DNA of 64,000 nt from Scytalidium lignicola. Its lineage: Eukaryota; Ascomycota; Leotiomycetes. This document shows, piece after piece, positions 1 to 12,440 of this stretch (the stretch's first letter is position 1; each line of letters begins with the position of its first letter). The stretch lies in the NCBI GenBank assembly GCA_002812745.2, contig NCSJ02000240.1:1-64000 (forward strand), read 5' to 3'. The notes under the pieces were generated by a model. That model searched no databases and was not told the origin of the DNA. It was given only the letters and a program-made list of their open reading frames with translations. A program made the position numbers and the translations under genes.

Positions 1-7
1 TCCAATC

Positions 8-499
8 TCACAAGCTGTAAGAAGTTACTAAAGGCATATCACCAAACTTATCCCAGAATGGATTTCCAGGTGATAAAATCACAAGGTCAGAAAAGAAAAA
101 GTCAACAATAAAAGAAGAAGTTACGCCTGAGTCAGCAGAATACAACTTTAAGGGTTGTAAGGAATCCTGTTTCTCTTGCCTTTCTTTCTCTTCCACAACA
201 TCCAACTTGTCCAAAGAAGAAAGTCCACGGCAGATCATTTCGCCAGCACGTTAGCAAAGGAATTTCTTTTGTTTATGAAGACGAACAAGACAAACTACAT
301 TCTTAGCTATAGCCTGAGCAGCCTTTTCCTCTTCAGCCTTAAGACAAGCCTCCTCCTTATCAAGGGTTTCCTAAGATGTTACAAGAATGCCTTCACTCTC
401 ACATTTGTGCTTGCGACAAGCGTACTTACTACAATGGTTAGACTTAGAAACCATCAAACAGGTCAAACTGTTTCGGACACAGAAACCACAAGGAGACAT
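8..499 (-). pseudogene. gypsy-associated cysteine-rich ORF, broken
   Basis: One frame of 164 codons runs from an ATG at 499 to the stop near 8, interrupted by two stop codons. It starts MSPCGFC and has a spaced cysteine series (CGFC, six residues later C, then HC, C and KC), followed by a Lys/Glu-rich stretch and a Ser/Leu-rich C-terminus. It resembles small fungal proteins with a zinc-binding-like cysteine cluster that I know as repeated ORFs associated with gypsy elements. Its antisense position just before an LTR at 700 fits that setting. The family assignment is from memory of the pattern; the frame, cysteines and stops are seen directly. No function can be assigned, and the stops make it a relic. 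Confidence 0.5.
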
Positions 500-699
500 T
501 TCAGTACCATACTTTACTATATAATCTCCTAAGTCTAATACTTCTTAATATTTTCTTGATCTTGTCCTTTCTTCTGTGCTACTCTCAGAACGTTGTCGTT
601 TGGGTGGTATGTTGGAAAGGAGAGAAGGATTAATGAACAAAAGAAGATTCGAAGATAATGTTTTAATGTCAGGACGACGTTAAGTGGAAAAAGGGATAA

Positions 700-1057
700 T
701 GTTACGGGTTTTACCGTAACACAGTGATTGGTGTAAGCCTAAGGCTTGATATACAGCAAAGTGTATATAGAAAACCTAACAATCACATAACATGAGTAGG
801 ACCCTAAGGACTTAGGGGGTCTAAGGGGTCCAGGGACTTGGGGGACCTGAAGGGTCCAAGAAGTCCAGTTGGATTTCATTATCTATATAAGCACACTGTA
901 AGAACATGAGAGTAAACTCCTTGTGTTCAACTTAAATATATCACTAGACCTTACCTTGGACTTAGTCACTTACTTGTGTGTTACACGTTTCCATTGTCCC
1001 TGAACATTTACCTTACCCTTGGCTATCCAGTGACCTGGATAGCGTAGTTTTGTAACA
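700..1057 (+). repeat. LTR, family 1 (left copy)
   Basis: This stretch begins TGTTACGG and ends TGTAACA, the TG...CA ends usual for LTRs. It matches 60122-60502 along almost its whole length, including the AGTAAACTCCTTGTRTTCAA block and the CCTTACCCTTGGCTATCCA block. It lacks about 24 bases near its 5' end that the right copy has. The bases before it (GGGATAATG) resemble the end of a fungal gypsy pol frame, so it may be the 3' LTR of an element lying mostly left of the window. Confidence 0.75.
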
Positions 1058-1973
1058 TAAAGATAAATAAGAAAAACTTACTTGAAAGTTAAAAAANTTT
1101 AACAAGAAAGATTATAAAAGTTAGTTAAAAANGCTTTTAACATGTTAAAGAAGAAAAANGGTAAAAAAGAAGAAAANGTAAAGTACTTATATAATTATAA
1201 TTAAAGGTAAAGAACAATAAATGATAAGACAAGTATTTGTATAATATTACTCAAAGCTTAACTTTAAACTTTAAAAAACTAGGAAAGAAGAAAACTTACC
1301 TTGTAAAAGTAATGGATAAAATGATAAAAANGAGAAAAGGAGAAGAAAAGGAATAACAAAGAAGGTTTATATAAACCTTTATAAATACTAATAATTGTAT
1401 ATTATACTTTGCTTATTTAAGAACTTTAGAATATTTATTAATCTTTACTTAATTCTACAATAATCTAAGAATTACTTTATAAGATTATTATATTAAAAGA
1501 ACATTTACATTTAATTACAATTAAAAAGCTTAATATTAAGAATAACTTTATATTTATTATATTTAAGCATTTTGTATTTACTTTGTTTAACTTTGTATTA
1601 TTAATAATAAAGGAAAGTAAGTAAAGTACTAGATCTTCACTTAGAACTTACACCTCTTCAAAAGGATTAAAAAAATCAACAATTAAAAGGTATAAAAGAA
1701 ATAGTAAAGCTATATCTGCACACATGTATAAACTTGTTATTAGTATAAAAAANCTTGTACATTATAACTTTAAAAGGATATTAAAAAGGTATATTAACTT
1801 AGAAGTATCATAACATTAAGTTATTGAACAAAAATACTATTTTAAGACTTTTACATTTGAAAGAAGTATAAGATTCAGGAATAATCTTTGTATTTATAAA
1901 CTTTAAAAGAAGTATTAAAGGATATTAAGAGCTTATAACTCTTAAGGACAAGAGCCTCAAGAGAAGGGGATAA
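1058..1973 (+). repeat. AT-rich decayed retroelement DNA
   Basis: There is no open frame of note. The last 150 bases can be read as the decayed C-terminal end of a gypsy polyprotein followed by GGGGATAATG, which abuts the LTR at 1974. Several Ns sit in A runs. Confidence 0.4.
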
Positions 1974-2217
1974 TGTTAAAGCCTAGATCACAAAGCTTAA
2001 GAAGTGTACATAATACACTAAGTATATAAACAAAGTATTAAAATAAAGGCTTACTTTGAGAGTATACAAGACCTGATATATATAAGGATAACTTAAGCTG
2101 TTATTATAATTTGGATTCTTCAAAAATTAGTTTAGAGAATAGAACAAGTTTAATTGTTAATGTTATTACCTCCTTAATTATGATTCACTGTCTTCACCTT
2201 AGACTTAATCTATAATA
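1974..2217 (+). repeat. LTR, family 2 (left copy)
   Basis: This begins TGTTAAAGCCTAGAT and ends near TCTATAATAA. It is clearly the same sequence as 51035-51278 (TGTTAAAGCC...CTATAACA), with many C/T and A/G differences. About 244 bases long, typical of a short fungal LTR. The preceding frame end suggests a 3' LTR. Confidence 0.7.
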
Positions 2218-3099
2218 ACTTATGTTAAAAGTAAATAAAATAAATGTACATTACTATTTTAAATATAACAAGATAAGTTATTACATATTAGAATATTATT
2301 TATTTATTATATTGATTATCCTTTAAAGAACTTACTTTACTTATAATAAGTTAAGTTATATAACCTTTTATTATCTTAACAAGAACAAATCAGGATAACT
2401 ATAACTTATCTAAGGAAATGTTAAAGTTCAAGAGATATTATAATCTTAATCTTATTGAACATTATACTCAAGAGATCTTATAAGAAGATAAAACAAGATA
2501 AGTAATTAATAATAGAAGATTTACTCTAAGTCAAGGACTAGGAAAGTTAATAGTAAACTAAATTAATGTTGATAAATAATAAAGTATAAATGAATATGAT
2601 TATAATGAAGTTAGCTTAAGTATGTAAATAATAAGATAATAGGTTATTATACTTAAACCTTCAAACAATAAATAGATTCTCTTTACTTATTTATAGTTGT
2701 TATTAAGTAAAGATCTAAGGATGAGATTCTTATAATAAGACTTAGTTGTTAACCTATTAACTTGTTATTATTAACATTACTTTATTAATAAAATACTCAG
2801 TAGTATTAAGTAGACCTTGGTTAAAAGCCATGAACTTACTCATTAACTAGCTTATAAAAACATAAAAATACTGATTTACAAAGTTATAATATAAGATCTT
2901 GTTAACAGAATAATTTATAATAATGTTAAACAAGGAGAAAAATACACCTTTGTTCAAAGTCTTCTTCATGATAACAAGACTTATACTTGACATATATGCT
3001 TTTGTAATAGTTAAAGAAGAATTATAATACTGAGCAAATATTATACTTAACAAATATCAAGACTTTTAAGATATGTTTAATAATAAAAAANGCAAGAAA
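2218..3099. other. AT-rich gap, no gene
   Basis: Very AT-rich and full of stops in all frames. The 68-residue minus-strand frame at 2847-3053 has no recognisable motif. Probably gag-region remains of the element that follows. Confidence 0.4.
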
Positions 3100-6000
3100 G
3101 TTTTAAGAAGAAGATAAGCTTAAGTATATTATTAACCTCTAAGAAAGTATTACTCCCTCTTAAAAACTTATTTACCCTTTAGTAGAAAAAGAGATAAAAG
3201 TCTTAAAAGAATATATTTACAATATATTAGAGAAAGGATAAATCTAACAATTTACTAACCTTATAAGAGTTCTGATTTTATTTATCCTTAAGAAGGATAA
3301 CTACCTTCAACTTTATGTTAATTACTAAGGCTTTAATAAGATTACTATTAAAAATCAAACACTTTTACTACTGATTAACAAGATATTAGACCTCTTAAGC
3401 TTAGTTGTAATATTCATAAAGTTAGACTTGAAAAATGTATATTACTATATTCAGATCTAAGAAGGAGATGAGTAGAAGACAATATTCTAAATACATTACA
3501 ATTACTATGAGTATTATATAATGCTATTTAGGTTATATAATATTCTTACAACCTTTTAACAATATATCAACAAGACTTTAACAAGACTTGTAAATGTAAT
3601 TTATGTTATTTACTTAGATAACATCTTCATTTTCTCAAAGAGTATAAAAGAGTACTCTTAACATATATAACAAGTACTTGAATAGTTATATTAATACTAC
3701 TTATTTGTTAACTTAACTAAATACGATTTTAATACTTAATCAGTAAAGTTCTTAAGTTATATTGTCAACAAAGGGGATATAGTAATAAAGTAAAGTTAAG
3801 TTAATATTATCTATGACTAACTTACCTTTATTTCTTATAAAGATATCTAAATATTCTTAGGGTTTACTAATTTCTACTAATGATTTATCAAAAACTATTT
3901 TAAGGTAATTATAACCTTGACAAACTTGTTAAAAGGAATAAAGAAAGGAAAGAAGTTTAGATTATTTGAATTCTTAATAATAGTGTAAAGAGTATTTGAT
4001 AAACTTAAGGTTATATTCTAAGAAGCTCTGATCTTTGTATATTTTATACTAGGATTACTTATAATAATAAAGACTGATATGTTTAAGTTTACTATTGGAA
4101 TAATATTATCTTAACTTATATCTAATAATATATAATAACATCTTATTACTTTTTACTCAAAGAAACTTAATATAACATAATAAGTATATAAAACATATAA
4201 TTAAGAATTATTAGTTATTATACTAGCATTTGAGTAGTAGAAGTATTACTTTACTTATACTTCCTTAATAATAATAGTAAAAACAAATTATAACAACTTG
4301 AAAAANGTTTATGGACAAGGAGAAACTTAATAGTAAACAAGTACATTAGATCTAGAAGTTAATTAAGTTTAATTTTAAGATTAAGTACTAGTTAAGAAGG
4401 AGTAATTTTGCTAATATACTATTATGATGACTAGACTACAAACTCAAGTTAGATAAGGTAATAAAANGACTTACTCTTAATACTAAGAAAGAAACTAAGA
4501 AGGATATTCCTTATAATAATTATAAACATAACTTATTAACATGAAAAGGCAAAAGCCTTAAAAANGTAAAAAGACAAAGAAACTCTTAAGAGATAAAGTC
4601 TTTAAGTTTGGCTAATTACTAAAGCTTACACAATTATAAGCAGTCTTAGACTAAGTAAGATGTTTAAAGGCTAATAAGATAAGTAATATAATAATGATAC
4701 TTAACCTTGTTATTAAGACTAGTAGTTATAAACACCTTGTTTTATAAGTATATATTAAAATGATAACAACGTTTAAAATGGTATATAAACCTTCTTCTGA
4801 ATCAATGATTTCCTTAATCCAAAACCTATAATAAGAAGATGCTTTTGTTTAAGGGCAATGATAAAAGTCAATTTAAGACAAGAGGAAGTTAGCTAGAAAC
4901 ATTAAAAGAGGTTAGTATTATTATAATAATGCCTTAGAGGAGAGAACAAATCCTTTGAGTATAAATGTGATGACCTTTTGAAGGTCTAGTCAGAAAGAAG
5001 CTCAGAAGAGCAACATAAAGTTAAGAAGTTAAGAGAAATCACAAGATAAGCTTGTAATTTCAAAGGAGAATAAAGTAGAAGATATTATAAAAGTAATTAA
5101 TGATAATAATAAAAGTAATAATAATAAAGACAACATTGAGTAATAATAAAAGTTAAATAAGATAAGAATGTTATACTATAAAGGTAAAGCTTATATTTTA
5201 AACAATGAGGCCTTAAGAGTTGAGATATTAATAACAAATTATAATAACTTAATAGTAAGTTACTTAGAAGTGTTCAAAACTCTTGAGTTAATATAGTATA
5301 AGTATTATTAGCTGAATATAAAGAAGGATGTACAATGTTAAGTGAAGACTTGTATAGTTTGTTAATGTATAATAACAAAAAGACATTGTTTATACAAGAT
5401 ACTCAAGCCTTTACTAATGCTCAAAAGGCTATGAAAAAAGATTATAATAGATTTTATTATAAACTTACTTATAAATAAAATAGAGTAGAGTATAATATAT
5501 ACTTAGTAATCATTGACAAGTTAACGAAGATAACAAGGTATATACCTTGTATAAAAACNTATTATAACAATTAGACTTATAAAACTGTTTATANAANNAA
5601 TTGTTAAAGATTTCANTATACTAAAAAGGAATTGTATCAGATAAAAGCTTATAGTTTATTAGTAAATTTTAAGTATCTTTNATGTTTTTACTTGAAAATC
5701 TAATATAACTTAATAATAATATTCTACCCTTAAGGTAATAAACAAATAGAAGTTTAAAATCAGACCTTAGAATATTACTTATAAGTCTTTGTAAATTATA
5801 AGTAAAACAATTAAGTAATATAGTTAATGTTAGTTGAATTTATATATAATAACAATATTCATTTGTTTATAAGAGTAACTCCTTTTCAGTTTATATACAA
5901 CTTTAACTTAAAAATCTATATATATGTCAAGGATAACATCTAAGAAGAAAAGGTGATTATTGTGTATAAAAGGATAAAATCATTAAGAGAAGTAAGAGAA

Positions 6001-6500
6001 ACAATAATAAAATATTTGAAAAAAGTTAAAGAAGCTTAAAAAAAANTATTATAACAAAAAANCAAAAGCTTATAACTTTTAAAATAAAAGATATAATAAT
6101 ATTGTTAACAAAGAACTTATAACAACAAAAACCTAGTAAGAAGTTATTAGACTAATACTTAAGATTATTTAAGATTATTAGGATAATAAGTAATAGTTTA
6201 ACTTATAAACTAAAACTATTATCAACATAGAAAATCTACTTAATCTTTTATATTTCCTTATTAAAGCTTTATTACCATTATGTAAATGCTATATTAAACC
6301 TTTACTAGAAGTTGTAAATAAACAAGAAGAGTAAGAGGTTAAATTAATCTTAGATTATAAAGACAAAAAAAGTAAAATGATAATACTTAATAAGATAAAA
6401 GAAGTATTCTTATGTGGACAACATATAAGAATTATAAGTACATTTAGGAAATATAAAGAAATTAATTAAAGATTATTAAAACAATCTAAAAACAATAAAG
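3100..6500 (+). pseudogene. Ty3/gypsy pol polyprotein, heavily decayed
   Basis: Reading through many stops on the plus strand recovers the order of a gypsy pol. First is reverse transcriptase, with a start like PLPxxxPY near 3150, a degraded YLDD reading YLDN near 3615, and FSK after it. Then comes an RNase H start like KTDxxxFxIGxxLS near 4070. Then integrase: a block like YNxIYLVIIDKLTKxTRYIP near 5490-5550 and one like STLKVINK...NITYKSL near 5720-5800, matching the family's ST.YHPQTDGQTE region. Weak chromodomain-like text follows to about 6490. No stretch is coding. Changes are mostly C-to-T or G-to-A, as expected from RIP. The flanking LTR owner is uncertain because insertions are nested here. 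Confidence 0.7.
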
Positions 6501-9009
6501 CCTTATTAATAACACAAAGATACAAAGAAACTTAATCATATAAAGAGGAGGAAATCTTGAAAATCTTAAAAGAAAACTTAAGTAATGATAATGACTTTAA
6601 TAGTTATCTTAAGTATAATCTTTACTTTTTTATAATATAATACTTGATAAAAGACTAAGATTAACAAAGAGAATAATAAGCTTTATAATATAAGTAAGCT
6701 TAGTAAGGACAAATTTATCATTATCATTGTTATTATTATTGTTATATTGAAGTTTACAATAAGGATACTTATAAGAAGAAGTTAATATTACTTATAACTT
6801 ACTTATATTAATCTAATATATACAAGATATAAGTATAACTTAAGAGGATAATATAATAATAGTATAAGAAGTAAAGGTAACCTAGTAAGTACAAGATAAA
6901 AAGAATTATAAAAGTGATAACATAATAGTCAAGGGTAAACATAAGCTTAACACAAGGAGAAGGAATAACATAAGCTAGTATAATATAATAACTTTGTGTA
7001 AGACAAGTTTATTATACAAGAAGAGTATTTACTAAAATAACAACTATTATAACTTGATTAGAAAACTTACTTTTGTTACTTAAGGCAATTATACTCTTTT
7101 TATATAGATCCTTTATATAACAAATAAAGGATTTTTCTTCAATACTCTTAAAAATATCCTAATAGTCATTTTCATTATTATCAAGGTCAAAAGAAGTTAG
7201 TACATTAGTATTATTATTATTGTTATCAAAATTCTCATCTTCTTTATCATTAGTATATTCTTTTGTAATATCTTTATCCTTATAATAAATGTATATAATA
7301 AGGAGGTTAACTTAAGAAATAATTAAGAAAAGGAAACTAAAGGTAATAAGAGGAGACTTGCTTAGTATTACAACATATTAAAGATATTTACTAACATCTT
7401 ATTAAAAGATCTTGTAATCTTATAACATTTAGTATAATAAGAGGTTAAAAGTACAAAGCCTTTTTTAACTTGATGATTATAAAGCTTTACATACTTTATG
7501 AACTCTTTTTAACATAGTTTAAGACATATAACAAGTTAATACTATTCTACACTTAGCATTATAATAATAATATAATTTAAAAGATTAAGTAAAAGGTTAA
7601 AGCATATAATAAATAAGGGAAGAATAAGAAGGTAATACTTATATATCTTATTATATCAAGTATATACTATATTACTTATATATATTGTACATTATAATCT
7701 TGATATGTTTAATTGTCTTTTCATACAACAAAGATAACAAGGGCAAATAAGTTTTTAAGTTTATACTAAGTATATAAGAAAGTAAGATATTAAGGTTAGA
7801 TAACATTGTTAACATAAAACAAATCAGTATATAAATAGTATGAAAAGGAAATATATACAAGGATTCATATTAAAGTATAAATTATGTAATATGTTATAAT
7901 GTTTAAAGGTAAGGATAATAAGAAGAAAAGAATAAGAAGTTGAAGGTATAAAGAGAATATTTATACATATATATACATTGATAAGATCATTAAATCATGA
8001 TAAACAATTATAATATTAAAGGCTTCATTGATTACATTATTAAGGAAACCTTATTAGATTATTAGCATTTAATATTATAAATAATAAAATAAGTAAACTT
8101 TAAAATTTTCTAATTTAACAACCTTCTTGATCTTATTAAGTAATATACTAAAGGAGTAGTATAAAACCTTATTACAAGAATAAAGGTAATTTGAAGGATA
8201 CATCCTTAACACAACAAAGTAAGGGTTATACCCCTTAACTGAAGGATTAGTAATTCTTCACTAGTAAAACCTTGTATAAAAGACTATTGACTCTTAAAGG
8301 TAAGAGTCTAAAAGGAGGAGGTAATATTAAGAACTTGAAGGCAAATCTTCAGAGTTGTATTATAATAATGAGGAAGACTTACTTAGTTATCCTTAAAGTA
8401 GTAAAGTCATGTACTTACTTGTACATTAACATTATTAAGAGAAGAAGAGCTTTTTNAAGAATTAGTTTGTACAATATATACATCTTATTTTCTTGTATCC
8501 TAACATTAATTCATTGTTTAAGACTAATCGTTCATAATCCTTAACAATTATACTTCTTTCTATTCTAATATACTACTTAAATTCTTATATTACTCTTAAT
8601 GCCTTTGTTTGTCTGAACTAATAAAGACTTTTAACAATATAATGACTTTGTATTATTTTTGTAAAAACAATAATCATCCTTATATCATGTCCTCTAGTCA
8701 TCTTAAGTATTCTAAGTATATTAAAATTAATTGTTATTATGAGATTAATCTTAATATTAATAAGATAAACTATCTTCTTAAGGAAGAAGAACATCTTAAA
8801 CAAGTAAAAGAAAAAACTTTAATATAAGTTACTTAAGCTTGCAAATTACAAAAACAATTGAAAACTTATACTTATAAAATGATTAAAACAAGTTCAAGAA
8901 CCTTAAATAAACTTGATAAAATAAAAGAGAAGGAAAGGTTAAAAAAGGAAAAGCTAAATTCTTTAGTCTTTACTAAGAACTTATTATATCCTCTTAATAA
9001 AAGTAAGTA
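6501..9009. other. AT-rich gap, no supported gene
   Basis: Extremely AT-rich. The short frames at 7672-7860 (minus), 8272-8544 (plus) and 8609-8827 (plus) have compositions expected from AT-rich noise and no motif I know. Likely older retroelement remains. Confidence 0.4.
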
Positions 9010-9700
9010 ATATTCTTTAGTTAACCTTTCCTTATTAAGTATTAATATTGTTAATCCTTTATTTGTCTTGTTAACTTAATTAATTCTTCTTCTTAAAGAT
9101 CCTTTTTAACTAAAGTTTAATAATAATTCTCTATTATCTCTTTAACATTTTTTAAATACTCAATAAGTTTTTATGAATTGTCTAATTCTGGAAATCCCTC
9201 TTATTTGACCAAATACTAAATCTTTTTNATACTAATATCTATAATTCAAGATTTTCTCAATTACTTATTCCTTGTTAAGTTATAACTTGACTTTTATACT
9301 TAGTATTAATAGTGTATTCTTAAGTATTAATTCTAGTAATATCATATAAAATACAAAGTATATTTTTATAACTTTTAATAACTTCAACTTAATTATTACT
9401 AGTTTATAAACTTCTTTAACCTTAAATAGTCTTAACTTTATAAAGTTAAGTATATTACTTAATCTTTTTATTTGTAGTATTTTTTTGTTAAAGATAAACT
9501 TTATCCCTCTTTTTATACATAGGTTTTATATTATGTTTCTTATTATAATATATTTTTCTTTTTTCTTTTGCAAATTGTATAACCTTTATTATTTTAATGT
9601 ATGTCTTGTGTAATCTCTTTGTTAACTTGTTTACTAAATCAGATGAAGATTGTAATTCAACATTTATCTAGAACCCCTTTAGTTCTCTTTTATAATTTGC
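9010..9700 (-). pseudogene. gypsy integrase C-terminus plus chromodomain, decayed
   Basis: On the minus strand, reading leftwards from about 9700, the text follows the end of a fungal gypsy polyprotein. YYNKKHNIKPMYKKRDKVYL matches the family's YYD.KH....F..GD.VYL. After a gap comes KYKSQVI...ISN, where the chromodomain begins, then a VKWKGYPESE.TWEP-like stretch decayed to SNKRDFQN...TIHKNLLSI, and the tail KMLKR..RII. Several stops interrupt it. The rest of the element to the right is missing: sequence character changes at about 9710, so this is a truncated copy in opposite orientation to the pol at 3.1-6.5 kb. Confidence 0.6.
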
Positions 9701-11000
9701 ATATTATATGTAATATAATAATAATCATATGGAAAGTACATTTACGTACAAATCAGTTAATAAGTTAATGTAAAATATTAAGTTATAAGCCGGCCGAAAG
9801 CCTAATAAGCCGGCCGATTAAGTTATAAGCCATATTAGCGTATGAGCCAGAATATATATTATTATAAAGTAATAACATCGTATAACAGTTAAATATTATA
9901 TAATTTTTCAGAACATATTATATTAAACAATTACGGTATACAGAGTAAAGTAGATTATCAAGATCAGTAATGTAATTGATATTTAGAGAAATTTAAGTTT
10001 TAAACTGTTTATAAAGGGTATAATACTCGTTATCCTTATGTGACAATTATACTAATGTCTCGATTACATTTTTCTTAATATTACTACCGAATTTAACTTT
10101 TAGTATCTTTATACATAATGCTTTAATAAATAAAGTAATTACTAATTTAAAATTACAAGAAAACCTAATTTCAACGTTATTACTTTGAAATATAAGGTTA
10201 ATCGTATTACGTTTACGTAATAATTTAAAAAAAAATTCAAAGAACAAAAGAAGATATTAACTTTGAATTACGATAACGCTTGGATAAAAGTCAAGAGGAA
10301 GTTTTAATTAGTCATATTAATCGTATGACTAACCGTAGAATGTTTTTAATTAGTTAAATCGTCAAAGAGCTCATTAAAGAGATTATACAAAGGCTTATAA
10401 GAAAGAATTAAATAGTTAACTTTGTTAAATGTTATTAAGATAAGATTTTTAACGTTTATTTGTGTAATATAAATTAAAGACATATTAAAGTAAAGTGTAA
10501 ATCTATTTTTGCGTTATTTTTATTAATTAGTTAAATTATTTTTTTGTTAAATTATAAGTTTTAACGATTTATTAAATGTAAAATATTAATTATATATTTT
10601 ATAGTTATTGAAAATATTCAATAACATTATATTATAATTGAAAATATATATATGTTCTGGTTTATACGTTAATGTAACTTGTAAATAAAAGCCCGAAAGT
10701 TTATAAGCGATAATTTAAATACTTATAAGCAAAGCCCGAAAGCTTATAAACGAGAGCTTGAAAGCTTGTAAATAAGAGCTTATAAACTTATAAATAATAA
10801 CTTGAAAATTAATAATTAATAATTTAAAAATTCAAGACTGATAATTTGTAAATATGTGAATATTAAATAACATTATACATAAAAACATTATAACCCTTAT
10901 TTTAGTGAAGTTTATTAATGATTTTATATAAATTATAATAATACCATTTGGCTGTATTGGCGTATGGGCCGGCCCATTAGGCTACGGGCCAGATGGCCAT
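9701..11000. mobile_element. cluster of degraded TIR-element ends and tandem remnants
   Basis: GC-rich scraps in AT-rich DNA. At 9785-9857 is AAGCCGGCCGAAAGCC...GCGTATGAGCCAGAATAT, whose end matches, with transitions, the terminus GCGTATGGGCTGGAACAT of the element at 44672-47197. At about 10653 the inverted counterpart ATGTTCTGGTTTATACG appears. Between about 10690 and 10800 a degenerate unit like GCCCGAAAGCTTATAAGCGA recurs several times. At 10950 there is another GTATGGGCCGGCCCATTAGG end. These are footprints of related non-autonomous elements; exact boundaries are unclear. Confidence 0.45.
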
Positions 11001-11210
11001 CTGACCGGCCCATTCGCTAGATTTGCTAGATTGCCTACCGGCCGGCCCATAGGTTAGCAATTCAATTATCAGCTTTACTACCACCAATTCAATCATTAAT
11101 TAAACCACTAATTCAGTTAAATTAAGCTAAACTTAAATTCACACACAATTAACCTATGTTCACACAAAGTCTGTTAATACTGGCTAGTATGCTAACGCCT
11201 CCTCCAAGTC

Positions 11211-11310
11211 TTACAGGCTACAGGCCCTACAGGCTACAGGCCCTACAGGCTACAGGCCCTACAGGCTACAGGCCCTACAGGCTACAGGCCCTACAGGCTA
11301 CAGGCCCTAC
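11211..11310. repeat. 16-base tandem repeat
   Basis: The unit CCCTACAGGCTACAGG repeats about six times with almost no variation. It is GC-rich and free of the transition decay seen around it. Confidence 0.85.
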
Positions 11311-11390
11311 AGGGCTTCGCTTACAGGCCCCTGGGCCTGTAAACATACTAAAGAGAAACCAACGGCCGTAAGGCGTTGCTATATTCTATA

Positions 11391-11515
11391 GCGTAGTTCA
11401 TACTGTACAACACAGCCTATACTGTACAGCATAGCTTATACTGTTTAACGTAGTCTATACTTTATAACACAGTTTATACTGTATAACGTAATTTATATTA
11501 TATAACATAATTATA
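11391..11515. repeat. 19-base degenerate tandem repeat
   Basis: About six units like GCCTATACTGTACAGCATA. From left to right, Cs give way to Ts (CCTATACTGTACAG, then CTTATACTGTTTAA, then ATTTATATTATATAA), so the array becomes progressively more AT-rich. Confidence 0.75.
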
Positions 11516-11689
11516 TTGTAACAACTTATATAGTATATGCAAAATTATGTTATATTAAAATGTATTTAATATTAGCAAAATGTATACAAACTTAAGTTAA
11601 CGATTAAATTGCTAGCCTATGGGCCGGCCAGTAGGCAATCTGGCAAATCTAGCGAATGGGCGGCCGGAACATATATAATATTGACGNAA

Positions 11690-12440
11690 AAAGGTTTTCT
11701 TATAGAAATGATGAGCACATTAGAGTGCATTATAAATCAAAAAGTACTTAAGTCGGGAAAAGTTTACAGTGCACAAGATAGTAATAAGGAGTTCATATCT
11801 ACACTGGTATACATTTTAACAACTGGGAAAGTCTTCCATTTGACTTTATAAGGGGAATTATATGATTTGCAGGAGAATTGGGTAGAAACTGTAAAGTGTA
11901 AAACCTAATGATTGAGCTTATTTCGGCGCTTTAACGAATAAATAGAATTTTAATGCTTTCAGTTTTTAGTAGTTAAAACAGATTTTGAACTTAATACAAT
12001 TCTTTTTGCAAAGAGATGGAAATATCTATTAATTATAGACTGCCACTTTAGCTATGTAAATATGCAATTTCTTGATTTTGCTGATTAACATCAAATAATT
12101 ATGATGATATTTTTATTTAACATTATTCACCAACTTCAACTATTTGACGTAAACCTGTTTCAGCCTTTGGTTATTGAATATACAAACCAGCAAAATAAGC
12201 TCCTTCACGAAGGATTTAAAATGGTGTTTATAAATAAAAGGCTATTTTTGCGTATGTTTTAAGCGTTATAGAATAAAAGTTTTACTTTAGAGTATATATT
12301 CTATAGTTTTAAGAAAACTAGGATTTGGCCAATTAATTCAGTCAAAACCATTAATATTCTATTTCCCCAAAAGGAAGTACCTTCTTTATATATTGCAAAA
12401 CCGTCAAAAATGCTTTTAAATCACTTAGCTATTTGCAGGT
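11690..12440 (+). pseudogene. pogo/Fot1-type DDE transposase relic
   Basis: Plus-strand text with stops follows the catalytic part of fungal pogo-family transposases. KVYSAQDSNKEF matches the region after the first Asp. ELYDLQENWVE matches the family's GDLQD.W. WKYLLIIDCHFSYVNMQFLD contains the second conserved Asp in the motif usually read as LI.DGHGSH. LQLFDVNLFQPLVIEY matches the LQPLDV.LF.PL motif. FLRMF.ALE and ENRIWPIN match the tail. The N-terminal DNA-binding part is missing and Ns mark T/A runs. It begins right at the end of the TIR element at 11672, so the two may be nested. Confidence 0.65.

Larger units (their letters stand above)
11001..11672. mobile_element. non-autonomous TIR element (MITE-like)
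   Basis: Positions 11002-11062 and 11608-11672 are inverted repeats of about 60 bases, with the shared core CCCATTCGCTAGATTTG and GGCCGGCCCATAGG. The right end reads GGCCGGAACAT, the same terminus as the larger element at 44672-47197. The interior carries two tandem arrays and no transposase frame. The 71-codon frame at 11156-11371 is just the translation of the tandem array. Confidence 0.55.

Noticed and set aside
8272..8827. Open frames of 90 and 72 codons in AT-rich DNA
   Set aside because: Lys/Asn/Ile/Leu-rich noise without motifs; overlapped by an equally open minus-strand frame.
11211..11310. Short-unit repeat considered as CRISPR
   Set aside because: Units are contiguous with no spacers, and the genome is fungal.
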